This document shows positions 35,200 to 47,121 of a stretch of DNA of 64,000 nucleotides, in pieces (within the stretch, counting starts at the first letter, position 1; each line of letters begins with the position of its first letter). Made by a program: the position numbers and the translations under genes. Origin of the DNA: Ficedula albicollis (lineage: Eukaryota > Chordata > Aves > Passeriformes > Muscicapidae). Below the pieces are notes generated by a model that had not been told where the DNA came from, searched no databases, and saw only the letters and a program-made list of their open reading frames with translations. The stretch covers positions 378,048 to 442,047 of the forward strand of contig NW_004775881.1 in assembly GCF_000247815.1 (NCBI RefSeq). Reading direction: 5' to 3'.

Positions 35200-36940
35200 A
35201 CCCATGCAAAGGCAAATGCCCTGTCTGCCCCATCACCACCCCAGCCTTGTCATGGCTTGATTCTGTTGGGTTGCATGGCTCTGCCTGTGTCTGTCTGTGT
35301 GCCCTGAGGTAATGATGTGGGGAAGCAGTTATCTGGGAAGAACATTCTCCAGCCAAAAATACCATAATGCCACCAAGCTCCATGACATATGGCAACCACA
35401 ACTGAGATGGAGACCAGTAAACTGGGCAAGAAAAAACAAACAGCAAGAGAAAGAATAAAAAAACCAAATGGCAATCACTTGCAATTATTTGCCACCAGGT
35501 AGAAGAGTCCTAACTTAGTTGCCCAGGGGCTGATTAAGAGTGGAATCTGATGAGTCTCTGCCAGGAGCTGCTATGGGATGGACTGGATTTATCTGAGAAA
35601 TAATATTTTTCACCAGGTCGTTTTTCAGATGGTTAACACTTTTTAAAAACCCTTATTTTTAGCACCTTTTTTCTGAACACTTCTAAAAACAGAAGTTAAC
35701 ACTTTTTTTCCACTCAGCTCTTTTCTGGGGCTGGCAGGGAGAGAGAGAGGAGTTGGGAGCTGCAGGGTGGGCAGGAGCTGCTTTTTTTTCTGTTCCTGCA
35801 CTCCACATCATGGCTATGGGGATTTGGCTGGCAGACCTCCATCAGCCTGGTGAAAAGGGTCTTCAGCTCTGGACCCACAGGTTTCCTCTCTGATTTGATC
35901 AAATGTATTGGCTGGCTTTGTTTGATAGTGGAAAAGCTACAGTGTTGCTACATATGTTTGTAGGTTTTGGGTGATACATTTTTGCATTGACATGGAAGAA
36001 GCTGGTGTCCTGTGTCTGCTCAAGGGAGCTCACACAAATGAGAACAAATCGAGAAACACCTCCTGGTCTGTGCCCAAGCTGTCTCTGTGCTTGGACACCT
36101 GAGCGTCCCACTGTCTGACAGTGTAGCACAAGTGGGTTATCTGCCTTTGTGTTCCAGGCAGGAAAACCTGTTTTCCGCAATATTTTGAAATTTTGAAATC
36201 ATGTAAGGGAAGGGTCTGAGTCCTTTGCCCTGTCCAGAGAAGCTGTGCAGGCAAGCACTGATAGGATAGCCCCTGTGTTGACTGTCCAGCTGCAGGAGCT
36301 AAGGTGATAGCAATCTTTCTTGAAGCTGGGTCTAGTTGTTCCACTCTTTGATGTGTAACTTCCTTCTGACAGCAATGATTCAGTGAAGACAGCATGGATC
36401 AGGTATAGTGAGGGAGGGCAGGATTAAAGAGCGGGAACTTTGCCTTCAAAATAGGGTGTTTTGGGGAGGTAAGTAGTTTGGAAGTTCAGAAAATGCCATT
36501 TGTGATGAAAAGAAAGAAAAAAAGAAAGATGCTAAGGATGTTGCTGGGCTAATAAACAATGTGATGATATGGCCACAGATAGGGACCAATGCCTGGAAGG
36601 ATGCTGATGTGCTTGTGCTGCCTTGTTACTTCTTTTCTCATTACTGGTTAAAAGAGAGCAATGCAAAATAAATCTGGGGCGGATTCAAAGTTCCCCTTCC
36701 ATAAGCCATCCATTCACAGGGAACTGTCTCTGTAAGCCTTGCTTCAGTCCTGGTTCTGCAAAGAGGTTGCAGGAACTAATTATTTATGATTTTATCTTGC
36801 TACCTGAAATACATAAATAGCCTAAAGGTTCCTCTGATGGACTTCTTCCAGCCCTCTGATGTGCCAAAGATAATTTCTATACATACTCCCTCAACCTGTC
36901 TCCACTCCCTGCCTAAAGTTTAATGTTTCTACTTGTTATG
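35200..36940. other. Intergenic sequence, no gene recognised
   Basis: Mixed-composition sequence with short poly-T runs and no recognisable exon or repeat family. Confidence 0.45.
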
Positions 36941-36947
36941 TTTACCT

Positions 36948-37060
36948 GTCTGTACTAGACTGTAAGGTCTCTGAGGCAGGGACCTTGCTGTCTTTCATGT
37001 TGAAGTATACCTTGAAGGAGTTACAACTTCAACAGCTATAAAATGTGATATAAATTATTA
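36948..37060 (+). mobile_element. Relic of an ancient amniote SINE-like repeat (MIR/CORE-SINE type), sense
   Basis: The stretch 'actagactgtaaggtctctg' then 'aggcagggaccttgctgtct' and a tail 'gatataaattattaa' resembles the 3' half of an old amniote repeat ('gactgtaagctctttggggc', 'agggactgtct', ending in 'aatacaaataaataa'). The family name is my best guess. It is diverged and noncoding. Confidence 0.4.
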
Positions 37061-40000
37061 AAGCAATGTCAACTAACACAACTCTTTGGCCTTTTCTGCA
37101 CTAGGCAAGTTTTCCACAGGGCTGCCAGCTGTTCCTGACACTGGCTTGGAATGATCTGTGCCAACAGCATTGGCAGCCCACCCCAAGAGGCAGCCACTGT
37201 CATAAGAACACAGTGCCCTGCAAGACAATCCTGTGTCTGTTATTAGTGGGCTGATGTAGTCTGTGCCCACTTGCAGTCAGGCTCCCTATGAGGTGCCAGC
37301 AGTGGCAAGGCTTTTCAGAAAACTTTCACCTCAGAGAAATCACCCTGCCAGCACCAGGACCCCATGTCCCTATGGGTTTAAAAACTATCCCCCAGAACTT
37401 CTAAGAACTCAGGTTTCACAGTGCTCTGGATTTAAATTCCTTTGTGTGAGAGTGTACCAATGAAAGGAAACAGATGCATCCCTGTCTACAGCAGTTTAGG
37501 CAAGAAATAGGCAGAGCTGAGCAACACATGCTGCCCTGCCCCAGCTCCCACATGGCTCTGGTGCATCCCTGGGGCTGAAACCCCCACCTCGCAGTGTTTC
37601 TGGGAGCCTGCCTCTGCACCCTAAGTCCAAGTGCACTTGCTCTGTCACCTTCCTCTCTTTGGAGCTGGTTTCTTTGAGCAGCCTGGGATGTGTCAGGGAG
37701 AGACCTTATTTTTATGACCTCTTGTTGTGGCTGGAGGTGATGCTTTTGTGGTGACAGCTGGGGAGCAGTCTTTGATCTGGTGCATCAATGCCTCCTCTGG
37801 GAATTCAAGCCTCTGAGTCTTATTGGCCCTGGGCAATCATTAGGAGGATTTTCCCTAAATAAAGAGCCATCAGACCTTATCAGTTGTCTTGCTATGCCTG
37901 TGTCACCACTCTTTGAAGACAGCATCTCCACAGAGAGGTCAGCCAGAGCAATCCCTGGGTAAAAGTCCATTGTGCACACCAAAGCAGTGCAAAACTAGAA
38001 GGACATGTCCTGGCATTATTTCAGCCCCATGGCATCCCAGCAGTTCAGGGACTAGCAGCCATTGGGTCAAGAGCCAAGTCCCTATTAACTCCCTGCAGAG
38101 AACATGGCTTTCTGGCCTCCCTTTAGTTTGTATTAGATGTGGGCAGGGTGCTATCAGCAGGGTCTTACCAGCATCAGGTGCATCCCACTCACCTAGGAAA
38201 AGATTGCGCAGGGCCTGCTGAGCCCTGGCAAGGGGGTAAGTTGGGCTGAGGCTGCTGGCAAGCAGGTGTTCAGTCCTACAAGGGGTTCCTGGCACCCATC
38301 AATAACAGGCTGGGCTCTCTTGCTTGAAGTGGTGGAAAAAAAAGCAGAGCTTAATTTTGGGTTTTGCAGCCCTCATCACTGTAGAATCCTAGAAATGAGC
38401 AGGGACTGGTGGAGCAGCATGGTCAGGATTAGGGATGGGAAATTGGGACATCCAAGTTCTGCTTTTGGTTTTATTACGTGCCCTTTCTTTGCCTAATTGT
38501 AAAAATGCTGATAATGCCTTCAAGTTTTTCATGCCAGTTTGGCTTCTGAGAGATTGACCATGACATTTGGAGGTAAACTGCTGGGATAAAATGCTGTTGC
38601 ACATAGAGGTTGTTTTTCTTCTTTAGAGAAGCTTATTTCCAAAGACAAGGGGGTGGTGATGTTAAAGGCCCTGTAAACTGGTTCACGCAGGGAGCTGCAG
38701 ACCCTGCACCCAGCCAGACTGCTGAGTTTGGAGCTGGCTATACATGAGACCTCAGAAGTGCCTGTAGTTTTGGTTATTTCTTTCACACATCTGCTCGTGC
38801 AGACTGTTTAAGGCTCTTCCATACTTTCAATCAGAGCTATTCTTTCACTGACCCAAGCCTGCTACTCACTGATGAATTGGGTGCTGTTCATTGCAGCTTG
38901 AAATACTATTTTGCTACTCTTAATGCTTGCCATTCATTTGCTGTGGTGGTTGGGTTCATAACAGCAGAGATGCAGCTTTCATTGATACTTGATGCAGCAG
39001 CAATACCCTCAGCAAAGGCTTTTTGTGTACATAGGCTCCAAAGCTTTCAACCACACTATCATAGAAAGCCATAATGTCCCTTTTCTGCAATGTCCAGAGC
39101 CACCTGCAGCCCCTGAAAGACGACATTGTTTCCCCAATTAACCAAACAACATGGGCAGTGTCTGTGCTGGTTGCAAGGGAGGGTTCTGGGTTATCTCTTT
39201 TTACCCTGTCCCAGTCCCTCACCCTCCACATCCCCCCATCCTGTTTGAGTCTGAATTTCAGCCCCATTGCTGTTTAAAATAAAATGGAAATATGTTTGCA
39301 TGATGGGTTATTTTAGCTGCTAAATAAGCCTCCTGATATTATGCTCGCAGGTGGGGCTGACTCTCCTGGAGTGGTGATCTTGTTAGGAGGGATTCCGGGG
39401 TGCAGGGGCTTTACATGATCAGACACAATTTTCTTCTTGCCTCGAAGTGGCCACCGGAGAAGCAGAGGTGTTTTTAATTTTCTTTTTTATTCTCCAAAAA
39501 AAAGCACTAGTGTGGGAAGATGCTGCACTACCTTTTGCTCAGATAAAAGGAGTCTTACAGCTTAGCATTGTTCAGAGACAGGAAAATTACTCTGTCTAGT
39601 GAATATTCTAAAGAGCTGAAGTAACAGGGTGCAATCAAAATCCCCTGTTTAAAAGACGAGCTATCTCACCCCTGCTAAGCCAACAATTTAATTGTTTCAC
39701 TCATCTTTTGCAGAATACCTTTAGAGAAATAAAAGTGAAATTTCTGTAAATGGTTTTGATAAAGAAAAGGAAGATTCAGACTGTAATCTGTGCTGGCAAT
39801 GAGAGGAAAAAAAAAATCTCTGCCTCAACAGATAAGTGGTGGTTTATTATAGGCATATCCTTGCCTGTTTCACTGAGTGGAAAAAAGGAGTTGTCACCTG
39901 CAGCTCAGCGCTGTCAAGTGTCACCCAGCAGCAACACGGTTGCCATTTGACAGGGTGTGATACCAGCCCTTGCTTGTTTTGGATAAATAGATTAATGTTT

Positions 40001-41110
40001 GAAGGGAATAGCAACGCTGTTTAAGAAAAACGGAGTATTAAAGAAAAACGGATGATACACTGACCTAGTAAAATGCCAAGAGATGGCAAAGATAATCTCT
40101 GAGCTGGCCCACTTGCAGCCCCCTGGGAGTTGTAGTGCCTGGAGAAGTGGCTAGTGGTTTGTTATCCCAAGAGATGCAGAGAAGTGTGCATAGTGCTTTG
40201 AATCATAGCTTTCTCTCTGCCCCACATTTTGTCTTTCTTCCTTGTGGTTGTCTTGGAGGGGATGGAACACTGGAATCAACTCTGCATCTCAGGAGCAAGA
40301 GGAAGTTATCTTAAGTGTTGGGCTCTTGGAAAGAATCCTTCTCTCCTTTCAAAACCTGTGTCTATATTTGTTTTTCTGACCAGTTTCCAAACAACTGCTG
40401 ACACAAAGTAGGCACAAGCCTGCTCTGCCTGTGGTGTGCAGGGCTTGGGGTGAGGGGCTCTGAGGGAGCGGGAGTCCAGCAGCGTTGTCCTCAGGCAGGC
40501 CATCCTGGGACTCCCAGACACAGTTCCTACTAAAGCCCTGCAAAAAAATACCTGGCACAAGCTTGCACTAGCTTGCAGGGATTCCCCTTCCTGCTATTTC
40601 CCTTAAGACCTTAGCCAGTTGTTTATCTTGTGGGAGAAGTCCACAGCTACAGTTAGCTTTGCATATTTGATCCTGTCTGAGGTCATCTCTTCATCCTATC
40701 TGCAGAATTTCTATTGCAAGTGCCTATAAATGTTTCATTGAGGTAACACAATTGCTAAATGAACATATTACCTCTATTATACCTGTGATCTCAAATACAA
40801 ATGTGGCAGTCACCTCTTGTTTGTGGGCTTAGTAACAGAGACACCAAGAAGCAAATTCCAGAGCTGGCTGTCACTGGCACTTTGGAGCTGATCTCTGCAG
40901 AAGCCCTGGGAACCAGGCATGGTGCTAGCACCCCTCCACCAAACACAGACTCACTGCTGAATGCCTCCAGGACATCTGCTGAGAAGGCTGCAGTCAGTTT
41001 TGGAGCACAACCCACAGCAGCAAATATGATTTTTTAAAGGATGCAGGGCACAGTGCCTTCAGTTCCTACTGAGCAAGCTTGGGATTGTGGGTGTGTGGCA
41101 CACTTGAAAA
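37061..41110. other. Intergenic sequence, no gene recognised
   Basis: No conserved coding exon was found. A minor tandem pair (aagaaaaacgga) lies at 40024-40051. The rest is unassigned. Confidence 0.45.
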
Positions 41111-41119
41111 TCAGGCTGT

Positions 41120-41590
41120 ACTTGAATGGGAAAAGGCAGAGAGATGTATGACAGGAATGATCAGAGATGCACAATGCTATCTGTATGAAAAGACTGAATC
41201 AGTCAGATTTAGCCTAGAAAAGGGAGGACTCAGGACTGCGACAGGTCTGCAATGTGACAAACAGCAGGAGGAATGGCTGTAGTTGCTCATAAGGCAAGAA
41301 CCAAGGGATTCTAAATTAAGTCATCAGGCAGATATTGTTTTTTAAGGTGTAGAGAAGGAAGTGGTTTTTTCACCTAACCATAATTAATTGGTGGAACTCA
41401 TTGCCATGGGATGCTTCAGGTGCTGAAACTATACATTGGTTCTAAACACAGGCAAATTAATGGGAAAGCAGGCTATGGAGGCCTGTTAGAGCTGCTGCTG
41501 CAGATGCTGCCTGTGGCCTGGGAAGTCCCTGGGCTGCCTAGTGCTGGGATTTGCAGGGTTGCATCAGGCTCACTGCACTCTTCCCTGATA
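41120..41590 (+). mobile_element. Old, degenerate CR1-like LINE fragment, sense
   Basis: Several landmarks of old CR1 3' regions occur in order: 'atgacaggaatgatcagaga', 'tcagatttagcctagaaaag', 'ggaggactcagg', then 'ggtggaactcattgccatgg', 'gatgcttcaggtgct' and later 'ctagtgctgggatttgcagg'. The match is from memory, with many substitutions and no coding capacity, so the element is ancient. Confidence 0.5.
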
Positions 41591-44500
41591 ACTACTATGG
41601 GCCAGAGCTGCAGAACAACTTTAGTGTGTTTTTCTTTTCCCAGGGCACACCGTGCCAGACTGGAAATACTCCCTCTGTAAGGATTTTTCCCAAATGTAAA
41701 AACCAAAGTACTTCTAAATATCACAGTGAGGTACTGGGAGGGAGGGAGAGATAAGAGCTTGGCAGCTCTCACTTGTCTGAAGTGCATTAATGTGGGAGCT
41801 GTGTCTTTGTCTTTGTCCCCCTCCCTGACTTTCATGCTGGCAGCAGGGCTTCCCGACTAAGGACAAGCCAGCAGTGTGGGTATCAACGCAGAAAATGCTG
41901 TGAGGGTAGCAGGACACAGAGAGGAGACAGGATCAACTTAGCTACTGTAGCTGCACGTTAAGCTTCGTTAAACTCCGTGTCCATATGCCTGGACACCTTG
42001 TCCTTCACTCCACACTCTGGTTAATTATGGCATGTGAGATGCTACTAGATGCAGGTGTAACATCAAGAAATTGCAAGGAAACAGCTCCCACATATATACA
42101 GGTGGAGAGAGAGGTGTATAGTCTGCAGACTGATTAAAGTTCAGTGCATTTACACTTTAAATGCTTCAGTACCCAGTCAGTTTAGATAGCTTAACCTCTG
42201 AGAATTAGATAGCTAAATCATACAGAAATAGAAGCTACACGAAGAAAGCTCTATGAAACATCAGGGCTCTGGGTACATGAGCCCTAACCTTGACTTAATT
42301 TTTGTTTAATGCAGCATTTTGTGAGGCACTTTACAGACAAGCATAAGAAGAATTGAAAGGAGATTTCATGTGCAAAGATATGTAAAACAAGACTTGTGAT
42401 TTGTTTATTACATGAAAAAACACAGAGCTTAGGATAAAAGGGTATAAAATAAATGCCATGGTAACCCAAATAGCTGCACTTTTTTCTTGGCATAGAGAGA
42501 GAAAAAACACAGATTGTGTCAGGTTGCCTCATTTGAACCTGCCTACTTGGGTTAAATGATGCTAACATTGGCTCTAGGTCTGCCCTACCCAAAGGTCTCT
42601 GCTGCTTTGCAAGGAGTCATACTTTTAGGGTGGGCTCTTGTATGCAGTCATCCAGACCTTCTGTGCTGCATGCAGGACATAGGAGACCTCATGGGGTGTT
42701 TGCTGTAGTTGCAGCAGGGCTCCCTCAGGGGCTACAGGCTTGGGGTCATAAGGACACTGACCACTCTGACAAGAGGACAGTCAATGGATGTGATCTACAT
42801 AGAATAAATCTAGAGTGACTACAAGGCTGTTTATCACAAACCAAAAATTATCTTTGGAAACTGGTCATGAAAAACAACAGAGGTGACAGCAGTGCTTACC
42901 TGTGGCACAGCATTCCTGGCCTTCCATGGAAATTTGTGAGGTCTGCTGTATAATCTGGTCTCTTGCCCCTGGTTATCCTATCTTAATCACTTGGAAAAAT
43001 TGTAGTCACCCAGAAAAATGTAATCGCCCCAAGGCGTGCATGCATGGGATTATTTACCTGTGCTCCGGAAGGGCAGAGCTGCTTGGCATTGCACAGACTA
43101 TGAGGAGCTGTACTCAGCCTTTCCCTCACTGGACAGAAGGCACTTTTTTCCCAGAAGTGGGGGAAGCTGTTGTAAGGAAGGACCTGCAAGGTGCAGGGGC
43201 ATCTCCTATGCCCTTTGTGCATCCCTTGGATGGTTTGTTTTTTTCACTTTAAACTCTCCATCCAGATAACATCATTCTTCTTCCTTCATTGTTTCTTTCC
43301 TTTCTTTATTCTCTTTTCTCTCACTTTCCTCTACTGCTGCCTGAGAAATACTACAGAAAGGTTCATTTTAGACATTATTCCCCCTTGTCCTTGCTTGCCC
43401 ACCCAAATGCACTCAGGTAGGCTCTCTCTCCTTTCACTCTGCCTGTTTCCTTACTTTGACAGTGACTCCAGGGTTTGTCTCTGCAAACAAGCCACACCCA
43501 TCAGGGTGGTGGGAGCTCCTTGGGATGCAGCAAAACACCATTGCCCCCTGCCCTCTTCCCAGAGCTGAAGCTCTTTTTTAAGGCCTGAAGCAAAAGTGAA
43601 AATCTCTGCAGTGTCAATCCTCAGCCAAATAGCACAAGGTAGTGAGGAGGGAGAGGCTAATGTATTCAGGTCATTAAGACGTGGGCAGTCTGTCCTAACT
43701 CAGTCTGTTCTAATGATCTCCTTTGAAATCCTATATGTATATAATTAATCTTATACTCCAGTGGATCCTGCCTGAAACTGGTATTGCAATTCTGTTTCTA
43801 TGCATCTGCTTTTGTATTCAGTACTTTGAGTTAGTTTACATAAGTGGATGGCTTTAATTTGCATTCCCATTGTAACCGACTTGCAGCTGTGTGGGTTTAG
43901 GCTCCCTCCACCCAATTTTTGGCGGGGGCAGAGTTACTGAAGGCATGAGGAGCTCTGTGTGAGGTACCAGGAGGCATGTGCTCTCTGGCAGAGGGGGTGG
44001 GGGGCAGCTCTGCAGTGTCACCTGCGCTGCTCTCACAGTTCTTTTGGCTGCTTAGAGCAGTCTGTGCTACCCTGGAATGAGGCCATAAATGCTGTAACAG
44101 TCTGCATCAGCTAATGAGGGACACCAAGAGCTAACTGTGATAGCTTTAAAGCTAACTGGCTTTATTGTATAAGGGTTTGTTTGGTTTCCTTTATGAGTGA
44201 TTTTGAAAGATCAAATTGTTCCTAAAACATGCTTTCCAGGCTGATTGAGTTGCCATTAGTCATGACCATACCTGCAGCCAGTTGTTGATATCCCTGTCCT
44301 ATTCCACACCAGCATGGAAATTGTGACAGGGTGTGGGACTTCCTGCATCAGTGTTTTCCTTTGCAGCATGTACCACAACCCTGCTCCAGTCTTGATTTGG
44401 CATCTTTGGATGTGACCACAAGAGATACCTTGTGATAGGCCAGGCAGGCCACTTGTAGGCATGAGTATCTCTGCTGTTGAGACGCCCCAGCATTATTCTG

Positions 44501-45030
44501 GCAAAGCAAATAAGGCTTTCACATCTAAAGGCAGGGCAGCAAGAGGCCTCCTGACAGTTGTTGTCCTTTCACTGCTAGTACCATCCTGCTACCTGTAGGG
44601 CAATCTCACACTGCTCTTGCCAGCTTTAATTTTAGCAGCTTGGTATAACAGGGGTGTGTGTGTGTGTCATTCATGTCTCCCTTTGCTGTCTGTCTCTGAA
44701 GACTTCAGTGGAGCTTGTGGCCTGGAGCCTGCAGGTACAGCAGATGAACACAAGGAAATGACAGAGAGAATTATGTTAATTCAATGCTCTTCAACACTCA
44801 GAGCCACTGCATTAGTCTCAGGTCAAACCTGAAGCTTTCACTGTAAACAATACTGACAGATGCTGTAGTTAAAACAATCTCTTGTCCGTCCTAGGAGGAC
44901 ACACAACTCTTTGGTAAGTGCAGAAACTAGTTGTGGAGATTATAAAGCAGAGTAGAAGAGGCAGGGAGGGAAAAACAACACCATGTTTAGTGCTAAACCT
45001 GTGGTGAACAGTGTCAACGATCATATACAG
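41591..45030. other. Intergenic sequence, no gene recognised
   Basis: Contains a polypyrimidine stretch at about 43268-43335 and a short (GT)n at 44654-44667. No exon was recognised. Confidence 0.45.
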
Positions 45031-45042
45031 ACAGAGAAAAAA

Positions 45043-45351
45043 CACCTCACTATGGCCGCTGCGGGTGACCATCACAGGACCAGGCCAGCCGGGAACTCTG
45101 TGGCATAATATATAGAGAGATAGGAACTATGGAGTTGCCTTGAAACAAAGAACTTTTAATGTAACAAAAATAACAAACATAGAAACCGCATGGTACAAGC
45201 GGCAATCTCCAAAGACCTCGAAACCTGGAAAGCACAGAGGTATATAGATGGAGTGGAGGGCATAGGATCCAATCAATAACGAGGATAAGGAACAAAACCA
45301 TAATATGTAGCTCGCAACCAGCCAACCATATATTGAAACCAAGGACAACAC
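45043..45351 (-). mobile_element. Probable solo LTR of an endogenous retrovirus, minus orientation
   Basis: Read on the minus strand the element starts near 45351 with TGTTGTCCTTGG. It has a TATA-like tctatatacc (about 45240-45247), a polyadenylation-like ATTAAA (about 45155-45160), and a GC-richer end (about 45050-45085). That order fits an LTR U3-R-U5. Its CpG content and sequence texture differ from the neighbours. No internal viral genes (gag, pol or env) are present on either side. The short direct repeat aacacct near both edges could be a target duplication, but the ends are not the usual TG...CA, so the boundaries are approximate. Confidence 0.45.
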
Positions 45352-46335
45352 CTTATTTGCAAAAACTAGTTAACATATTAATTCTTGTGAGACAGCTCCT
45401 CTCTCTACTCTCTCTCCATAATGTAAAAGGATGTCCTTCCTCCTACCTAGGTGTCTCCCAGGGTTTGAAGCTGAAGCTCTCTGCATCTGCACATGAAGCC
45501 AGGTTCCTGTCCACCCCAATTTCCACACTTCACATTTTTCCTGGCTGGATGTTTTGTGGCTGAATGATTGATTTTGGAGTTTGACAGACAAAGAGAAAAA
45601 CAAAGAGACAAAAACTGTTGTTGTTTCTGGCAGACCTAAAAAGTCAAACTGTCTCCAGATTATTCAACTCTCCTCAGTATCACCTGTAAGCTCAGCAGCA
45701 GAGTCAAAGCAAAGCTTTGCCATTTCATCCTGGTCAATTTTCTCATGCGCCAGCAGTTTTTAGCCAAATTTTCCTGTCTCCCAGCCAGGGAGCAGTACTA
45801 TTCCCAGCTGAAGTCTGGTATCCAAGAGGACTGGCATAGCAGCCATCTGGCAATGGCAACAAAGCATCCCCTGTGCCTGGCTGGCCTCATAGTTTTGGCC
45901 AGTGACTACCATGGGGCAGAGGCTACTTTTACATCTCCCTGTCCCAGCTGCCTGTGTATAGGCTGTGGTAATAGGGTCACTGCGCCCTGGTTATCCCCAT
46001 CAGTGGGTGGACTCAAGAGGTATTACCTGAGCCCAGGCATCAGTTAGGACCAGTGCAAGCCCATCAGAGGACAAGGGATTTATTAGTCTTTTTTCTCCTC
46101 CTCACATCAGGTAGTGGGCAAGTTCAGTCTGTTCATTAGCAAGGAAGAGCCATTTGCCCAATTCTGTAACTAACTGGAAGGTGCTTTGAACTGTGGCTGT
46201 ATGACAGGGATTTGGTTGTGTTAACAGTCTTCCCCCAGCTGAAAGAGGCCCTCTCCCTTCTGCTTCCAGCACAAACCCCTTTCTTTCAGAGAAAAAAGTA
46301 CATTCCATTCAGCTTATTCTATCAGTAAGCCCTCA
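45352..46335. other. Intergenic sequence between LTR-like element and pentanucleotide array
   Basis: No exon or repeat family was recognised. Confidence 0.45.
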
Positions 46336-47095
46336 GCTGTGCTGTGCTGTGCTGTGCTGTGCTGTGCTGTGCTGTGCTGTGCTGTGCTGTGCTGTGCTGT
46401 GCTGTGCTGTGCTGTGCTGTGCTGTGCTGTGCTGTGCTGTGCTGTGCTGTGCTGTGCTGTGCTGTGCTGTGCTGTGTTCTGAGTAGAAACAGAGACACCA
46501 TGCTGTGCTGTGCTGTGCTGTGCTGTGCTGTGCTGTGCTGTGCTGTGCTGTGCTGTGCTGTGCTGTGCTGTGCTGTGCTGTGCTGTGCTGTGCTGTGCTG
46601 TGCTGTGCTGTGCTGTGCTGTGCTGTGCTGTGCTGTGCTGTGCTGTGCTGTGCTGTGCTGTGCTGTGCTGTGCTGTGCTGTGCTGTGCTGTGCTGTGCTG
46701 TGCTGTGCTGTGCTGTGCTGTGCTGTGCTGTGCTGTGCTGTGCTGTGCTGTGCTGTGCTGTGCTGTGCTGTGCTGTGCTGTGCTGTGCTGTGCTGTGCTG
46801 TGCTGTGCTGTGCTGTGCTGTGCTGTGCTGTGCTGTGCTGTGCTGTGCTGTGCTGTGCTGTGCTGTGCTGTGCTGTGCTGTGCTGTGCTGTGCTGTGCTG
46901 TGCTGTGCTGTGCTGTGCTGTGCTGTGCTGTGCTGTGCTGTGCTGTGCTGTGCTGTGCTGTGCTGTGCTGTGCTGTGCTGTGCTGTGCTGTGCTGTGCTG
47001 TGCTGTGCTGTGCTGTGCTGTGCTGTGCTGTGCTGTGCTGTGCTGTGCTGTGCTGTGCTGTGCTGTGCTGGGCTGGGCTGTGCTGTGCTGTGCTG
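46336..47095. repeat. Large (GCTGT)n pentanucleotide array with one interruption
   Basis: Block 1 (46336-46475) is 28 perfect GCTGT units. Block 2 (46501-47095) is 119 units, of which the first 114 (46501-47070) are perfect and the 115th and 116th read GGCTG. The blocks are separated by a 25-base unique spacer (46476-46500). The same 25 bases recur immediately after block 2 at 47097-47121. The pentamer contains no stop codon in any frame, so long cysteine-rich (+) and Ser-Thr-Ala-Gln-His (-) reading frames run through it; they are composition artefacts, not genes. The near-perfect purity implies recent expansion or ongoing slippage, and the true length may differ from the assembled one. Confidence 0.98.
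46476..46500. repeat. 25-base spacer, copy 1 (duplicated at 47097-47121)
   Basis: The segment starting gttctgagtagaaacag and ending gacacca is identical to 47097-47121, 621 bases further on. It marks a duplication of the array edge. Confidence 0.95.
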
Positions 47096-47096
47096 G

Positions 47097-47121
47097 GTTC
47101 TGAGTAGAAACAGAGACACCA
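47097..47121. repeat. 25-base spacer, copy 2 (duplicated at 46476-46500)
   Basis: Identical to 46476-46500. Here it forms the right-hand border of the array and continues into unique sequence. Confidence 0.95.
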
